A stretch of DNA of 64,000 nt, taken from positions 1 through 64,000 of the forward strand of contig NZ_JODS01000005.1 in NCBI RefSeq assembly GCF_000718025.1. Direction: 5' to 3'. The DNA comes from Kitasatospora purpeofusca (lineage in GTDB: Bacteria > Actinomycetota > Actinomycetes > Streptomycetales > Streptomycetaceae). The position numbers and the translations under genes were made by a program. Positions 35,150 to 42,383 of this stretch are shown piece by piece; positions within the stretch are counted from its first letter, which is position 1; every line of letters begins with the position of its first letter. The notes beneath the pieces were generated by a model. That model worked only from the letters and a program-made list of their open reading frames with translations. It searched no databases and was not told where the DNA came from.

Positions 35150-35509
35150 ATGCTCCACCTCCACTACCGGCTCGAACTGACCGAGGCCGCAGAAGCGGAC
35201 CCGGCCGGGTTCTGGACCTGGGCCGCCGAACGCGAGAAGTGGTTCTACGAAGGACTCGACACCGTGCTCGCCACGAGCTGGCACCTGCGGACCGTCGGCA
35301 CCCACGTCCACGCCCTCGAACACCTCGTCACCTTCGCCGACGAGGCCGCCTGGGGCACCTACCGCCGCCAGGTCTCCGCCCGCAGCAAGGACACCGCCTG
35401 GGAGAAGCGCCGTACCGAGCAGACCCACTGGTGGCGCCTCGCCGAGGCCGCCCTGCTCAACGACCCGCCCGTCGCGATGGGCCTCCGCCGTACCCCGCCG
35501 CCGAGGTGA
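35150..35509 (+). CDS. Conserved-looking hypothetical protein
   Basis: 119 residues, unusually rich in Trp and His (FWTWAAEREKWFYEG, TSWHLRTVGTHVHALEHLVTF split). The alternation of an N-terminal strand, helices and a THVHALEHLVTF strand could fit a ferredoxin-like alpha/beta barrel such as the NIPSNAP/ABM monooxygenase fold, but I do not recognise the family with confidence. GGAAGGAAA precedes the ATG. It sits between the acyltransferase and the PPOX gene and overlaps the latter's start (GTGA), so it belongs to the same operon. Confidence 0.7.
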   Translation: MLHLHYRLELTEAAEADPAGFWTWAAEREKWFYEGLDTVLATSWHLRTVGTHVHALEHLVTFADEAAWGTYRRQVSARSKDTAWEKRRTEQTHWWRLAEAALLNDPPVAMGLRRTPPPR

Positions 35510-36063
35510 CCGCCGTGACCACGGGCTCCGGCTCCGGCTCCGAATACGCCGACCACGTCGCACGCAGCACCCACCTCCTGGACCACGGACGCTTCACCAC
35601 CCTCGCCACCCTGGGCGAGGACGGCCCCTGGGCCTCCACCGTGAACTTCGTCGCCCTCCGGGACCCGCTCCGGCTGCTCTACTACTCCCTCCACCGCGCC
35701 CGGCACTCCCGCAACATCGAGGCGCGGCCCGGCATCGCCGGTTCGGTCCACCTGCTCGGCACCCCCGGATTCGGCCTGGACGGCGCCCAGTTCACCGGGC
35801 ACTGCGAGGCCGTGCCGGCGTCCGAGGTCCCGTGGCACCGGCAGGTGTACTACGAGCTGAACCACCCCGACCCGGAGGTCCGCGCGGCCTGGCTCCTCCC
35901 GGAGTCGGACTTCACCGGCGACGGGCCGCGCCGCTTCTACGTGGTACGCGTGCACCGGTGGTGGCTCCTGGACATCGACCGCTGGCTGACCGACAAGCAC
36001 GACACCCGCGTGGAGGTCGACCTCGCCGAACTCGCCCGCCCGGCCCGCCCGGCCCGGCCGTGA
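35506..36063 (+). CDS. PPOX-type flavin/F420-binding protein
   Basis: 185 residues with the split-barrel fold of the pyridoxamine-5'-phosphate-oxidase family: RFTTLATLGEDGPWASTVNF, LLYYSLHRARHSRNIEARPG, QFTGHCEAV and RFYVVRVHRWWLLDI. These proteins use FMN, F420 or heme. The GTG overlapping the previous stop was chosen over a second GTG three codons on. The C terminus ends in a 9-bp repeat (ARPARPARP). Its stop overlaps the GTG of the nagA remnant, which continues the operon. The reaction is unknown; a redox step on the operon's product is plausible. Confidence 0.82.
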   Translation: MTAVTTGSGSGSEYADHVARSTHLLDHGRFTTLATLGEDGPWASTVNFVALRDPLRLLYYSLHRARHSRNIEARPGIAGSVHLLGTPGFGLDGAQFTGHCEAVPASEVPWHRQVYYELNHPDPEVRAAWLLPESDFTGDGPRRFYVVRVHRWWLLDIDRWLTDKHDTRVEVDLAELARPARPARP

Positions 36064-36379
36064 CCACGCTGACGAACGCACGCGTCGTCACCCCGCACGA
36101 AGTCCCGGAGCCGGGGCGGGTCACCTTCTCCGGCCCCACGATCACCGGGGTCGGCACCGGTGAGGCCCCGGCCGCCGACGCCGACGTCCACGACCTGGGG
36201 AAGGCGTACGTCCTCCCCGGTTTCGTCGACCCGCACCTGCACGGCGGTGACGCCGCGTCCGTCGGTTCCGGCGATCCCGCCGAGGTGCGCAGGGCCGCCG
36301 CCGGAACGGGGCCGGCATCGTCGCCGGCCCCGTTCCGGCGGCGGCCCGGCTGACCACCCACCTGTTCAGCGCCGTGTGA
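36060..36379 (+). pseudogene. nagA: nagA remnant (N-acetylglucosamine-6-phosphate deacetylase), internal deletion
   Basis: The first ~80 codons read as the N terminus of NagA: TLTNARVVTPHEV, then YVLPGFVDPHLHGGDAAS with the metal-binding HxH. After DPAEVRRAAAG the frame is lost and ends at 36353. In another frame, immediately after, AARLTTHLFSAV matches the later THLFNAM block of NagA and stops at 36379. So about 120 codons between these points are gone, and the junction is a perfect inverted repeat (36292-36347). The GTG start overlaps the PPOX stop. Not a working enzyme. Confidence 0.8.
36292..36347. repeat. Perfect 25-bp inverted repeat at the nagA deletion junction
   Basis: GGGCCGCCGCCGGAACGGGG continued by CCGGC (36292-36316) is exactly complementary to 36323-36347, leaving a 6-nt loop ATCGTC. 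It would form a very stable hairpin and lies exactly where the two separated parts of nagA meet. It may end transcription of the operon, or be the scar of a fold-back rearrangement. Confidence 0.9.
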
Positions 36380-36560
36380 CGGGCCCGGTGCACCCGCGGT
36401 CGACGGGTGGACCAGGCCGAAGGTGCTGCGGTTCCCGGTTTGTTCGAACACGGAGCGTGGGTAGTCACGGGACGGATCCCCGGAACCGTCGTCCGGGATC
36501 CCGGGGCGGACGCGCTCACCCCTCGGCCCCACGGCCTTCGACGAACAGCGAGGACACTGC

Positions 36561-37595
36561 GTGGACCCGACCGGCCGCCCCCTGCTCCGGCATCCTCGAC
36601 CACCCGGCGTCGACACCCTGCGCCACACCGCACGGCGCGGCCTCGACGCGATCCCCGATCCGCGCCACCGCGCGATGATCGCGACCGTCCTGGCCTCCGG
36701 CCTGGTCGAGCAGATGATCGCCCGCACCGATTCCTTCACCGCGCCGACGGCCGACCTCGCCCGGGCCGCCGCCGACGCCGACCTGCTCACCGCCGAACTG
36801 GCGGCCTTCGGCGTCGACCTCCCGGCCGCCACGGTCCGCAACATCACACAGATGCGCGCCCTGATGGTGCCGATCGCCGACGACGCACTGGCCCTCGCCG
36901 TCGACCGCATCTGGGTGTTCTCCACCAATGCCGACGACGTCTGCTGCCACGACCCGGACGAGGCGGCGGCCATGCTGCGCGCCGACCTGCTGCCCGAGGC
37001 GCTCCCGGCCTCGCCGAACACCCGTTACGTCCGGCACATGTTCCGCGAGATCGCGCCGTTCTGCGAGCCGACCTTCCTCGCCGTCTTCAAGACCTTCTTC
37101 CACAACGCGCTCGTCGGCGTGCTGATGGAGGCGGAGTTCGATCCGGAGGCGTCCGACGACTTGGACAGCGACTACGTCCGCGTCTTCAACGGGTTCTCCC
37201 AATTCTGGTTCGCCACAGTGCAGTTCACCGACCCCTGCCTGGCCGCCCACCGGGACCGGGCGTTCTGGGCGGCGGCGATGAGCTCGTGCGTCGCGTTCCT
37301 CAACGATGTCAACGACGTGCTGTCCTGCTACAAGGAGGCCGTGCACGGCGCGGACTTCGCCGTCAGCCGGGTGTACCGGCAGGCGGTGCGCGAGGAGATC
37401 CCCTACCTCACCGCCTACCGCCGCACCCTCGACGGCGGCCTGGCCGCCCACCGCCGGATCACGGGCCTCGCCAGCGAGGAGCAACGCCCTTACCTCGAAC
37501 GGTACATGACCGGCTACGCCTACTGGCACCTGCACTGCCGCCGCTACCGCTGGCAGGACGTCTACCCCGACCTCCTCCCCCTCGACGGAGCGTGA
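36561..37595 (+). CDS. Class I terpene synthase, trichodiene-synthase-like
   Basis: 344 residues, all helical. The second metal-binding motif is a clean NSE triad, NDVLSCYKE (Asn251, Ser255, Glu259), almost the same as in fungal trichodiene synthase. The aspartate-rich first motif is plausibly DDVCCHD (Asp125, Asp126, Asp131), a non-standard form. An Arg-Tyr pair near the end (CRRYRW) is also typical. Such enzymes cyclise farnesyl or similar diphosphates with three Mg2+. The GTG start has GAGGA about eight bases upstream. Bacterial relatives of the TRI5 group are uncommon compared with geosmin/pentalenene-type cyclases. Product unknown. Confidence 0.8.
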   Translation: MDPTGRPLLRHPRPPGVDTLRHTARRGLDAIPDPRHRAMIATVLASGLVEQMIARTDSFTAPTADLARAAADADLLTAELAAFGVDLPAATVRNITQMRALMVPIADDALALAVDRIWVFSTNADDVCCHDPDEAAAMLRADLLPEALPASPNTRYVRHMFREIAPFCEPTFLAVFKTFFHNALVGVLMEAEFDPEASDDLDSDYVRVFNGFSQFWFATVQFTDPCLAAHRDRAFWAAAMSSCVAFLNDVNDVLSCYKEAVHGADFAVSRVYRQAVREEIPYLTAYRRTLDGGLAAHRRITGLASEEQRPYLERYMTGYAYWHLHCRRYRWQDVYPDLLPLDGA

Positions 37596-37918
37596 CCCCA
37601 CTCCCCTTTCCTGCCGTACCGGGATGTCGGCGGGGTGCCGCGAGCGCGTGCTGCCGGATCCCGCTGCCGGCCGTGCGCCCGGGCCCTCGGGCTCGTGAAC
37701 CTGTACTCATGGGCGGATTCCACGATCGCGACATGTTTCACCCGAAAGCGTTGGACCGGGCCCGCCGCTGAGGGTGGTGAGCGCGGGCGGGCACCTTCTT
37801 CCGGGCGGACAGATCTGATTTCAGGTCAATAACATGTTAGTGCCCTATCGTTGACCGGCAACGAGTCGGCCCGCGATGACATCATTCCGGGTCGGTACGA
37901 CGACGGAGGGAGAGTCCG
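37596..37918. other. Gap upstream of the TerD gene
   Basis: No gene seen. Near its right end (37810-37860) the sequence becomes AT-rich and holds the palindrome TAACATGTTA (37830-37839), about 80 bases before the TerD start. This is the likely promoter/operator region. Confidence 0.45.
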
Positions 37919-38440
37919 GTGAGCAGTCTCAACAAGGGTCTGGAACGGATCGAAGTGGACCTGTCGTGGGATCCGAGCCCCGCAGGTTCGGCGGGTCACG
38001 ATCTGGACCTCGTCGCCGCGACGTACGCCACCGACGCCCCGTCCGGCACTCCGGCCTACCTGGTCCACTTCGACAGCCGCGCTCCCGACGGCACGATCAC
38101 ACTCACCAGGGACAGCCGCGACGGAAAGGGCCTCGGCGTCGACGAGCGCCTGGTCCTCGAACTCGACCGCCTGGCAGACCGCTACCCCCGGGTGGTCGTG
38201 GGCGTCGCCATCCAGCAGAACGCCGGCCGACTGGCGTTCGGAGACATAGCGAACCCCGTGGCCAGGATCCGGAACGGGCGCGACGAGTTGGCGTCAGTGG
38301 ACTTCGTCGGCGTCGACGGGGCAACGGCCGCGAGGGTTGCGGAGTTCGTCCGGAACAGCTCGGGGGTCTGGGCGTTTCGGCCCGGCACCCACGGCTTCGA
38401 CGCCGATCCGGCGACCTTCGCGAGGATCATGGGAACCTGA
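37919..38440 (+). CDS. TerD-family protein
   Basis: 173 residues of the TerD/TerE fold, calcium-binding cytoplasmic proteins linked to tellurite resistance and stress. Signatures: IEVDLSWDPS, HDLDLVAATYATD (calcium-ligand aspartates), HFDSRAPDGTITLTRDSRDG and VVVGVAIQQNAGRLAFGDI. The length is normal. GTG start with GGAGGGAGAG just upstream. Actinomycetes usually carry many paralogues; this one is alone. A 9-bp tandem repeat begins ~90 bases after its stop. Confidence 0.88.
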   Translation: MSSLNKGLERIEVDLSWDPSPAGSAGHDLDLVAATYATDAPSGTPAYLVHFDSRAPDGTITLTRDSRDGKGLGVDERLVLELDRLADRYPRVVVGVAIQQNAGRLAFGDIANPVARIRNGRDELASVDFVGVDGATAARVAEFVRNSSGVWAFRPGTHGFDADPATFARIMGT

Positions 38441-38528
38441 CAGGGCTTCGCCCGGTGGCCCGAATCCGAACGACGGCCTGTGTGCCCGTGACACCCCCGG
38501 CTCCGCCCCCGGCACAGGACCACGGGCA

Positions 38529-38605
38529 ACCGGGCCGACCGGGCCGACCGGGCCGACCGGGCCGACCGGGCCGACCGGGCCGACCGGGCCGACCGGGCCG
38601 ACCGG
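38529..38605. repeat. 9-bp tandem repeat, eight and a half units
   Basis: Eight perfect copies of ACCGGGCCG followed by a partial one, in the gap between the TerD gene and the GNAT remnant. The copies are identical, so the array is recent or unstable. It could have expanded by slippage; no coding role is seen. Confidence 0.95.
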
Positions 38606-38675
38606 CCAGGCGCTCACACCTCCCCCGCGCCGTGCCTTCCAGCGGTGGTCCGGCATCCCCTCCGGTTCAGTGATC

Positions 38676-39116
38676 ATGAAATCGAAGAACCCGGCGCTCC
38701 CGGTGAGTCGCCCGTCCACACCTTCGCGACCCCAAGCGCGCCGTCATCCCCTCCCCCGCCCAGGTCCGGGACATTGGCACCGCCGGCGACAACACCTTCT
38801 CGACAACGCCGACCCGACATGCTGGAGGGCTGCCTGGATCGGGCAGGACATGGTCGGCGTCGCCCTCTGCTCCATCCGCCGCCACGACCGCACCGTGGGC
38901 GAGGTGGAAGAGCTGAGTGTCCGGACGGACCGGCAACGCCTCGGAATCGGCCGGGCCCTGCTGCTCGACGGGCTGCGGAGCCTTCGCGAGCAGGGCGCAA
39001 CGACCGCCCGGCTGATCACGGGCACGGCAAACCCGCACCGGTCCTACGACCTCTACGAGAGCGTGGGATTCGGGCGACAGAACGAGTACGTCCGCTACCG
39101 CAAGCCGCTCGCTTGA
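38676..39116 (+). pseudogene. GNAT acetyltransferase fragment
   Basis: The C-terminal ~100 residues form the acetyl-CoA-binding half of a GNAT domain: IGQDMVGVALCSI, EVEELSVRTDRQRLGIGRALL with the QRxGIGR pyrophosphate loop, and NPHRSYDLYESVGF. The first ~45 residues from the only ATG are basic/proline-rich and unlike any GNAT N terminus, and no ribosome binding site is visible. The N-terminal strands are missing. Most likely a decayed gene, possibly disrupted by the repeat expansion just upstream. Confidence 0.6.
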
Positions 39117-39739
39117 TCCACCGGGCATCGGGCTGTCCGGTCATCCACAGGATTCGACAACAGCTCGCCGCCACCGCCCCCTCCACCCGCACACGCCAGT
39201 CCCGGCCCACCGCGCACACGAACGGATCCGCACCGCCGAGCGCGAGCGGCGAGCACCGGACCTCTGCTGCTGACAGGGGCGACGCCAGGATGGTGATCGA
39301 CCTGGCCGGCCCGCATGACATTGCGCGACAAGGACTCTCCGAACACCGCCAGATCCACGGTGATCCCGCTGCAGCACGCGCCCCCTCAGGGCGCTCTGCG
39401 TCGCTTCTGCCACAACGACGCAGGCCTTCGAGCAGCAAGATGATCGTGATGCAGTCCGAAACACGGCGACGTCGGCTCGGTCAAGCGGCGACCGACCAGG
39501 CCGAATCCGTCACTGACGATCAGTCAGATAAGTCAGCAAAAAGTCAGCATCAGTACGGGCAGACCTTGCGAAACGCGCGTAGACCTGAGAATCGACGCGC
39601 CCCGTGCCTTGCCTCCCGAGGAGGCAGGCACGGGAAGCGGAACTCGTCCTGCGACGGCCCTACCGATGCCCTTCCGATGCCGGAACAGTCCAGGCGGGAG
39701 CAACCGGAGCAGATACTTCATTCGAAGCATCTTCCCGGG
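39117..39739. other. 620-bp gap, mostly unexplained
   Basis: No gene could be supported. Around 39511-39547 GTCAG/CTGAC motifs recur five or six times, including CTGAC-GATCA-GTCAG (39513-39527), which looks like a regulator site now without an adjacent gene. With the GNAT fragment on one side, the region may be the remains of lost genes. A terminator-like hairpin lies at 39601-39634. Confidence 0.4.
39601..39634 (-). terminator. Hairpin downstream of the pirin gene
   Basis: CCCGTGCC-T-TGCCTCC pairs with GGAGGCA-GGCACGGG around a CGA loop, with a single bulged base. It lies ~105 bases beyond the stop of the GNAT-OsmC-pirin operon on the minus strand and probably terminates it. Confidence 0.6.
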
Positions 39740-40702
39740 TCAGCGCACCCTTCCGCGCGCCTTCAGCGGGATGTCGGGGAGGGCCGGGGCGTGGAGGCGG
39801 GCGCCGTCGTAGCCGTGGACCTCGCCGAAGCGGGTGCCGGTCTCCCAGTCGTTGCGGGCCTGGAGGATCTCCTCACCGGAGCGGCCGATGAAGTTCCACC
39901 ACATGACGAGCTTCTCCTCGAAGGGTTCGCCGCCGAGGAGGAGGAGCGTGGCGTCGCTGTCGGCGTGGAGGGGGAGGGTGCGGCGGCCGGTGCCGAGGTA
40001 GAGCATGGCGCCGGGGTCGAGGGGGACGCCGTCGACGGTGGTGCGGCCGGACATGGTGAGGACGGCGTACTCGAAGTCGGGGTCCAGGGGGAGGTGGAGG
40101 TCGGTGGCGGCGGCGAGGGTGAGGTCGGCGCCGACGATGGGGGTGTGGGTGGTGCCGGGGGAGGTGGCGCCGTCGAGGGTGCCGAGGATGACGGTGGCGT
40201 GCAGGCCGGGGGCGGTGACGGTGGGCAGGTCGGCGTGGTGCTCGAAGGCGGGTTCACGGTGGCGGTGGGCGTCGGGGAGGGCGACCCACAGTTGGGCGCC
40301 GTGCAGGAGGGGGGCGTGGGGGCGGGGGGACTCCTCGGAGTGGGAGATCGCCCGGCCGGAGGTCATCAGGCCCAGCTCGCGGGGGCGCACGGTCGTCAGG
40401 CTGCCGAGGCTGTCGCGGTGCAGCACCTCGCCCGCGTGCAGCCAGCTCACGGTCTGGAGGCCCATGTGCGGGTGCGGGGGCACCTGCATGCCCGGCTCGT
40501 CCGCGATGTCGTCCGGACCGTAGTGGTCGACGAACGCCCAGGCGCCGACCATCCGGCGCCCCAGGTTGGGGAGCAGGCGGCGGACCACGGTGCTGCCGCC
40601 GAGGGAGGCCTCGCGCGGGGCGAGGAGTTCGTGGACGGGGCCGCCCGGGGTTTCGGCGCGGCCGCCGCGGACGGAGGGGTCGGGGGTGTCGGCGTCAGGC
40701 AT
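39740..40702 (-). CDS. Pirin-family protein
   Basis: 320 residues forming two cupin barrels. The N-terminal metal site is visible: PPHPHMGLQTVSWL, and GRAISHSEESP; these are the His/His/His/Glu ligands of pirins. Pirins are iron-binding oxygenase-like proteins (some have quercetinase activity, others act as redox sensors). It is the last gene of a three-gene operon with OsmC and a GNAT protein, overlapping the OsmC stop by eight bases. This grouping suggests an oxidative or electrophile stress response. Confidence 0.92.
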   Translation of the reverse strand: MPDADTPDPSVRGGRAETPGGPVHELLAPREASLGGSTVVRRLLPNLGRRMVGAWAFVDHYGPDDIADEPGMQVPPHPHMGLQTVSWLHAGEVLHRDSLGSLTTVRPRELGLMTSGRAISHSEESPRPHAPLLHGAQLWVALPDAHRHREPAFEHHADLPTVTAPGLHATVILGTLDGATSPGTTHTPIVGADLTLAAATDLHLPLDPDFEYAVLTMSGRTTVDGVPLDPGAMLYLGTGRRTLPLHADSDATLLLLGGEPFEEKLVMWWNFIGRSGEEILQARNDWETGTRFGEVHGYDGARLHAPALPDIPLKARGRVR

Positions 40703-41180
40703 GGTGGGCTCCGTTGGCGGCGCGCGGGGCGGCCGGGACGATGGGGGTGCCGGCGGAGACGGCCCGGGTGACGGGGGTCCGGTCGGCGATGTCGAGCAGG
40801 CGGGCGCGCTGGGCCTCGTCGAGGTCGCCGATCAGGTCGATCCGGCGGGTGATGCGGACGGCCTTCTCGGGGCCCTTCTCGTAGCCGAGGTGGACGCGCA
40901 CGGTGGTCAGCGGCCACTGCTTGCGCTGGGCGTACATCCGCAGGGTGATCGCGGTGCAGGAGCCGAGGGCGGAGAGCAGCAGGCCGACCGGGGTGGTGGC
41001 GGTGTCGGCGCCGCCGGCCGATTCGGGCTCGTCGGCGGCGAGCCGGTGGCGGCCGGAGCGGATGTCGACGCGGTAGTCGTCGTCGGTGCTGGTCGCGACG
41101 GCGGCGGCGGAGCGGACGAAGACGGGTTCGGCGTCCACGGGTTCGGCGTCCGGGGCCGCCCCGGTGGCCTCGGCGGTCAC
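40695..41180 (-). CDS. OsmC-family peroxidase-like protein
   Basis: 161 residues. The OsmC/Ohr fold is recognised by TPVGLLLSALGSCTAITLRMYA, which holds one of the family's cysteines. The second cysteine expected in true organic-hydroperoxide reductases is not evident in the C-terminal half, so its peroxidase activity is uncertain. It overlaps the upstream GNAT stop by four bases and the pirin start by eight, so the three are translated together. Confidence 0.88.
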   Translation of the reverse strand: MTAEATGAAPDAEPVDAEPVFVRSAAAVATSTDDDYRVDIRSGRHRLAADEPESAGGADTATTPVGLLLSALGSCTAITLRMYAQRKQWPLTTVRVHLGYEKGPEKAVRITRRIDLIGDLDEAQRARLLDIADRTPVTRAVSAGTPIVPAAPRAANGAHHA

Positions 41181-41485
41181 AGGCCGAACCGCTCGTGCTG
41201 GGCGGCCGGGACGAGGTCGTGGTAGTCCGGGTGCTTGGTCAGCCAGCCCCGGATGAAGGGGCAGTAGGGCAGGACGGCGAGCTCGCGGGCGCGGGCGTCG
41301 TCGAGCACGGCGCGGGCGAGGATGCCGCCGAGGCCCTGGCCGCCGAAGCGCGGGTCGATCTCGGTGTGGATGAAGGCGATCTCGTCGTCGTGGCGGAAGT
41401 ACTCGGCGAATCCGGCGAGTTCACCGTCGGCGGTGATCTCGTAGCGGGACTTCTCGGGGTTGTCGGCGACGGTGGTCGTCGTCAT
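41177..41485 (-). CDS. Small GNAT-type N-acetyltransferase (YjdJ-like)
   Basis: 102 residues, the short single-domain GNAT of the YjdJ/Gcn5-related group: AGFAEYFRHDDEIAFIHTEI, then GGQGLGGILARAVLDDAR with the acetyl-CoA loop and PYCPFIRGWLTKHPDY, the family's hallmark ending. Substrate unknown. GAGGAG precedes the ATG. First gene of the GNAT-OsmC-pirin operon. Confidence 0.9.
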   Translation of the reverse strand: MTTTTVADNPEKSRYEITADGELAGFAEYFRHDDEIAFIHTEIDPRFGGQGLGGILARAVLDDARARELAVLPYCPFIRGWLTKHPDYHDLVPAAQHERFGL

Positions 41486-41514
41486 GGCGTACTCCTCGGG
41501 GATCGGGCCCTGGC

Positions 41515-41555
41515 GTCGGAGTTAATTTAGCATTCAACTATTGGTCGATCAAGGA
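41515..41555 (-). promoter_or_regulatory. AT-rich promoter/operator of the GNAT-OsmC-pirin operon
   Basis: A sharp AT-rich island (TTAATTTAGCATTCAACTAT) lies 35-70 bases upstream of the GNAT start. On the minus strand it reads TAGTTGAATGCTAAATTAA, with imperfect dyad symmetry typical of MarR/OhrR-type operators. No regulator gene is adjacent. Confidence 0.4.
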
Positions 41556-41604
41556 CCGCCGGAGGGGAATCCGGCGGTCGGCGCCCGGGGCAGGCCCGGG
41601 GCGG

Positions 41605-41628
41605 GGCTCAGGCTCAGGCTCAGGCTCA
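41605..41628. repeat. 6-bp tandem repeat giving four in-frame stops
   Basis: GGCTCA occurs four times in a row; on the gene's strand this is TGAGCC repeated, so the proline-rich gene ends with four in-frame TGA codons spaced two codons apart. Confidence 0.9.
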
Positions 41629-42321
41629 GGAGAGGGTGACCGGCGGGGGCAGCGGGTGGCAGCCGTCCCAGGACGCCACCTGCCCGGGCGGGCAGGAGAC
41701 CGGGCGCGGCGGCAGGGTCGGGGCCGGGCGGGGCGGCACCGTCCACTGGCCCGGGTCGGCGCCGTCGTCGGGGTCGGCGGGCGGCTTGGGGGCCGTCGGA
41801 GGTGCCTTGGGGGGTGCGGGCGCGGGCGGCGCGGGTGGGGCGGCGGGCGCGGGTGCGACAGGGGGCGCGGGAACGGCCGGGGCGGCGGGCGCGGGCGGCG
41901 CGGCGGGAGCGGACTTCGACGGTGCGGCCGGGCGCGGCGAGGCCGGTGTCGCGGGCCGGGTGGCCGGTCGTTCGGCCGTCGGGGCGACGGAGGGGACGGT
42001 GGACGGGTCAGCGGACGGGGCAGTGGACGGGGCGATCGGGGCGGCCGCCGGCTCGGGGGCGGCCGCGGGGACGGAAGGGGTCTCCGGGGCGGGTGGCACC
42101 GAAGGAGTCGGGTCGGCGGTCGGGTCGGCGGTCGGCGAGGCGGCTCGGGACGGCGAACCCGTCGGAGCCGGATCGGCGGAGTCGGACCCGCTCATCGCCC
42201 AGCCCCCCGCGCCGACCAGCGCGGCGGCGCACAGGCCCACCGCCACACCGACGGCGACCCGTCGCCGCCGCACCGCGCCGTCCCCGGCCGCCCGGTCCTG
42301 CGTCCGCAACTCGTCCTGCAC
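41626..42321 (-). CDS. Proline/alanine-rich single-pass surface protein
   Basis: 231 residues. A short basic cytoplasmic N terminus (RRRRVAVG) precedes one hydrophobic helix (VAVGLCAAALVGAGGWAM, ~23-42). The next ~150 residues are a low-complexity Pro/Ala/Thr linker, and the end has two cysteines in SCPPGQVASWDGCHP, probably a small disulfide-closed module outside the cell. The linker is likely extended and might span the cell wall. GTG start with a weak GTGGGCGGG upstream. No family recognised. The stop is repeated four times. Confidence 0.7.
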   Translation of the reverse strand: MQDELRTQDRAAGDGAVRRRRVAVGVAVGLCAAALVGAGGWAMSGSDSADPAPTGSPSRAASPTADPTADPTPSVPPAPETPSVPAAAPEPAAAPIAPSTAPSADPSTVPSVAPTAERPATRPATPASPRPAAPSKSAPAAPPAPAAPAVPAPPVAPAPAAPPAPPAPAPPKAPPTAPKPPADPDDGADPGQWTVPPRPAPTLPPRPVSCPPGQVASWDGCHPLPPPVTLS

Positions 42322-42383
42322 CGCACCCGCCCACTCTGTTCGATCCTTGTTCGGAATGCGCGGATGTTAGCAGTGCGTGTGCG

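Noticed and set aside
38529..38605. 9-bp repeat considered as an origin iteron set
   Set aside because: Pure GC repeat with no AT-rich element, no replication gene and no DnaA boxes nearby.
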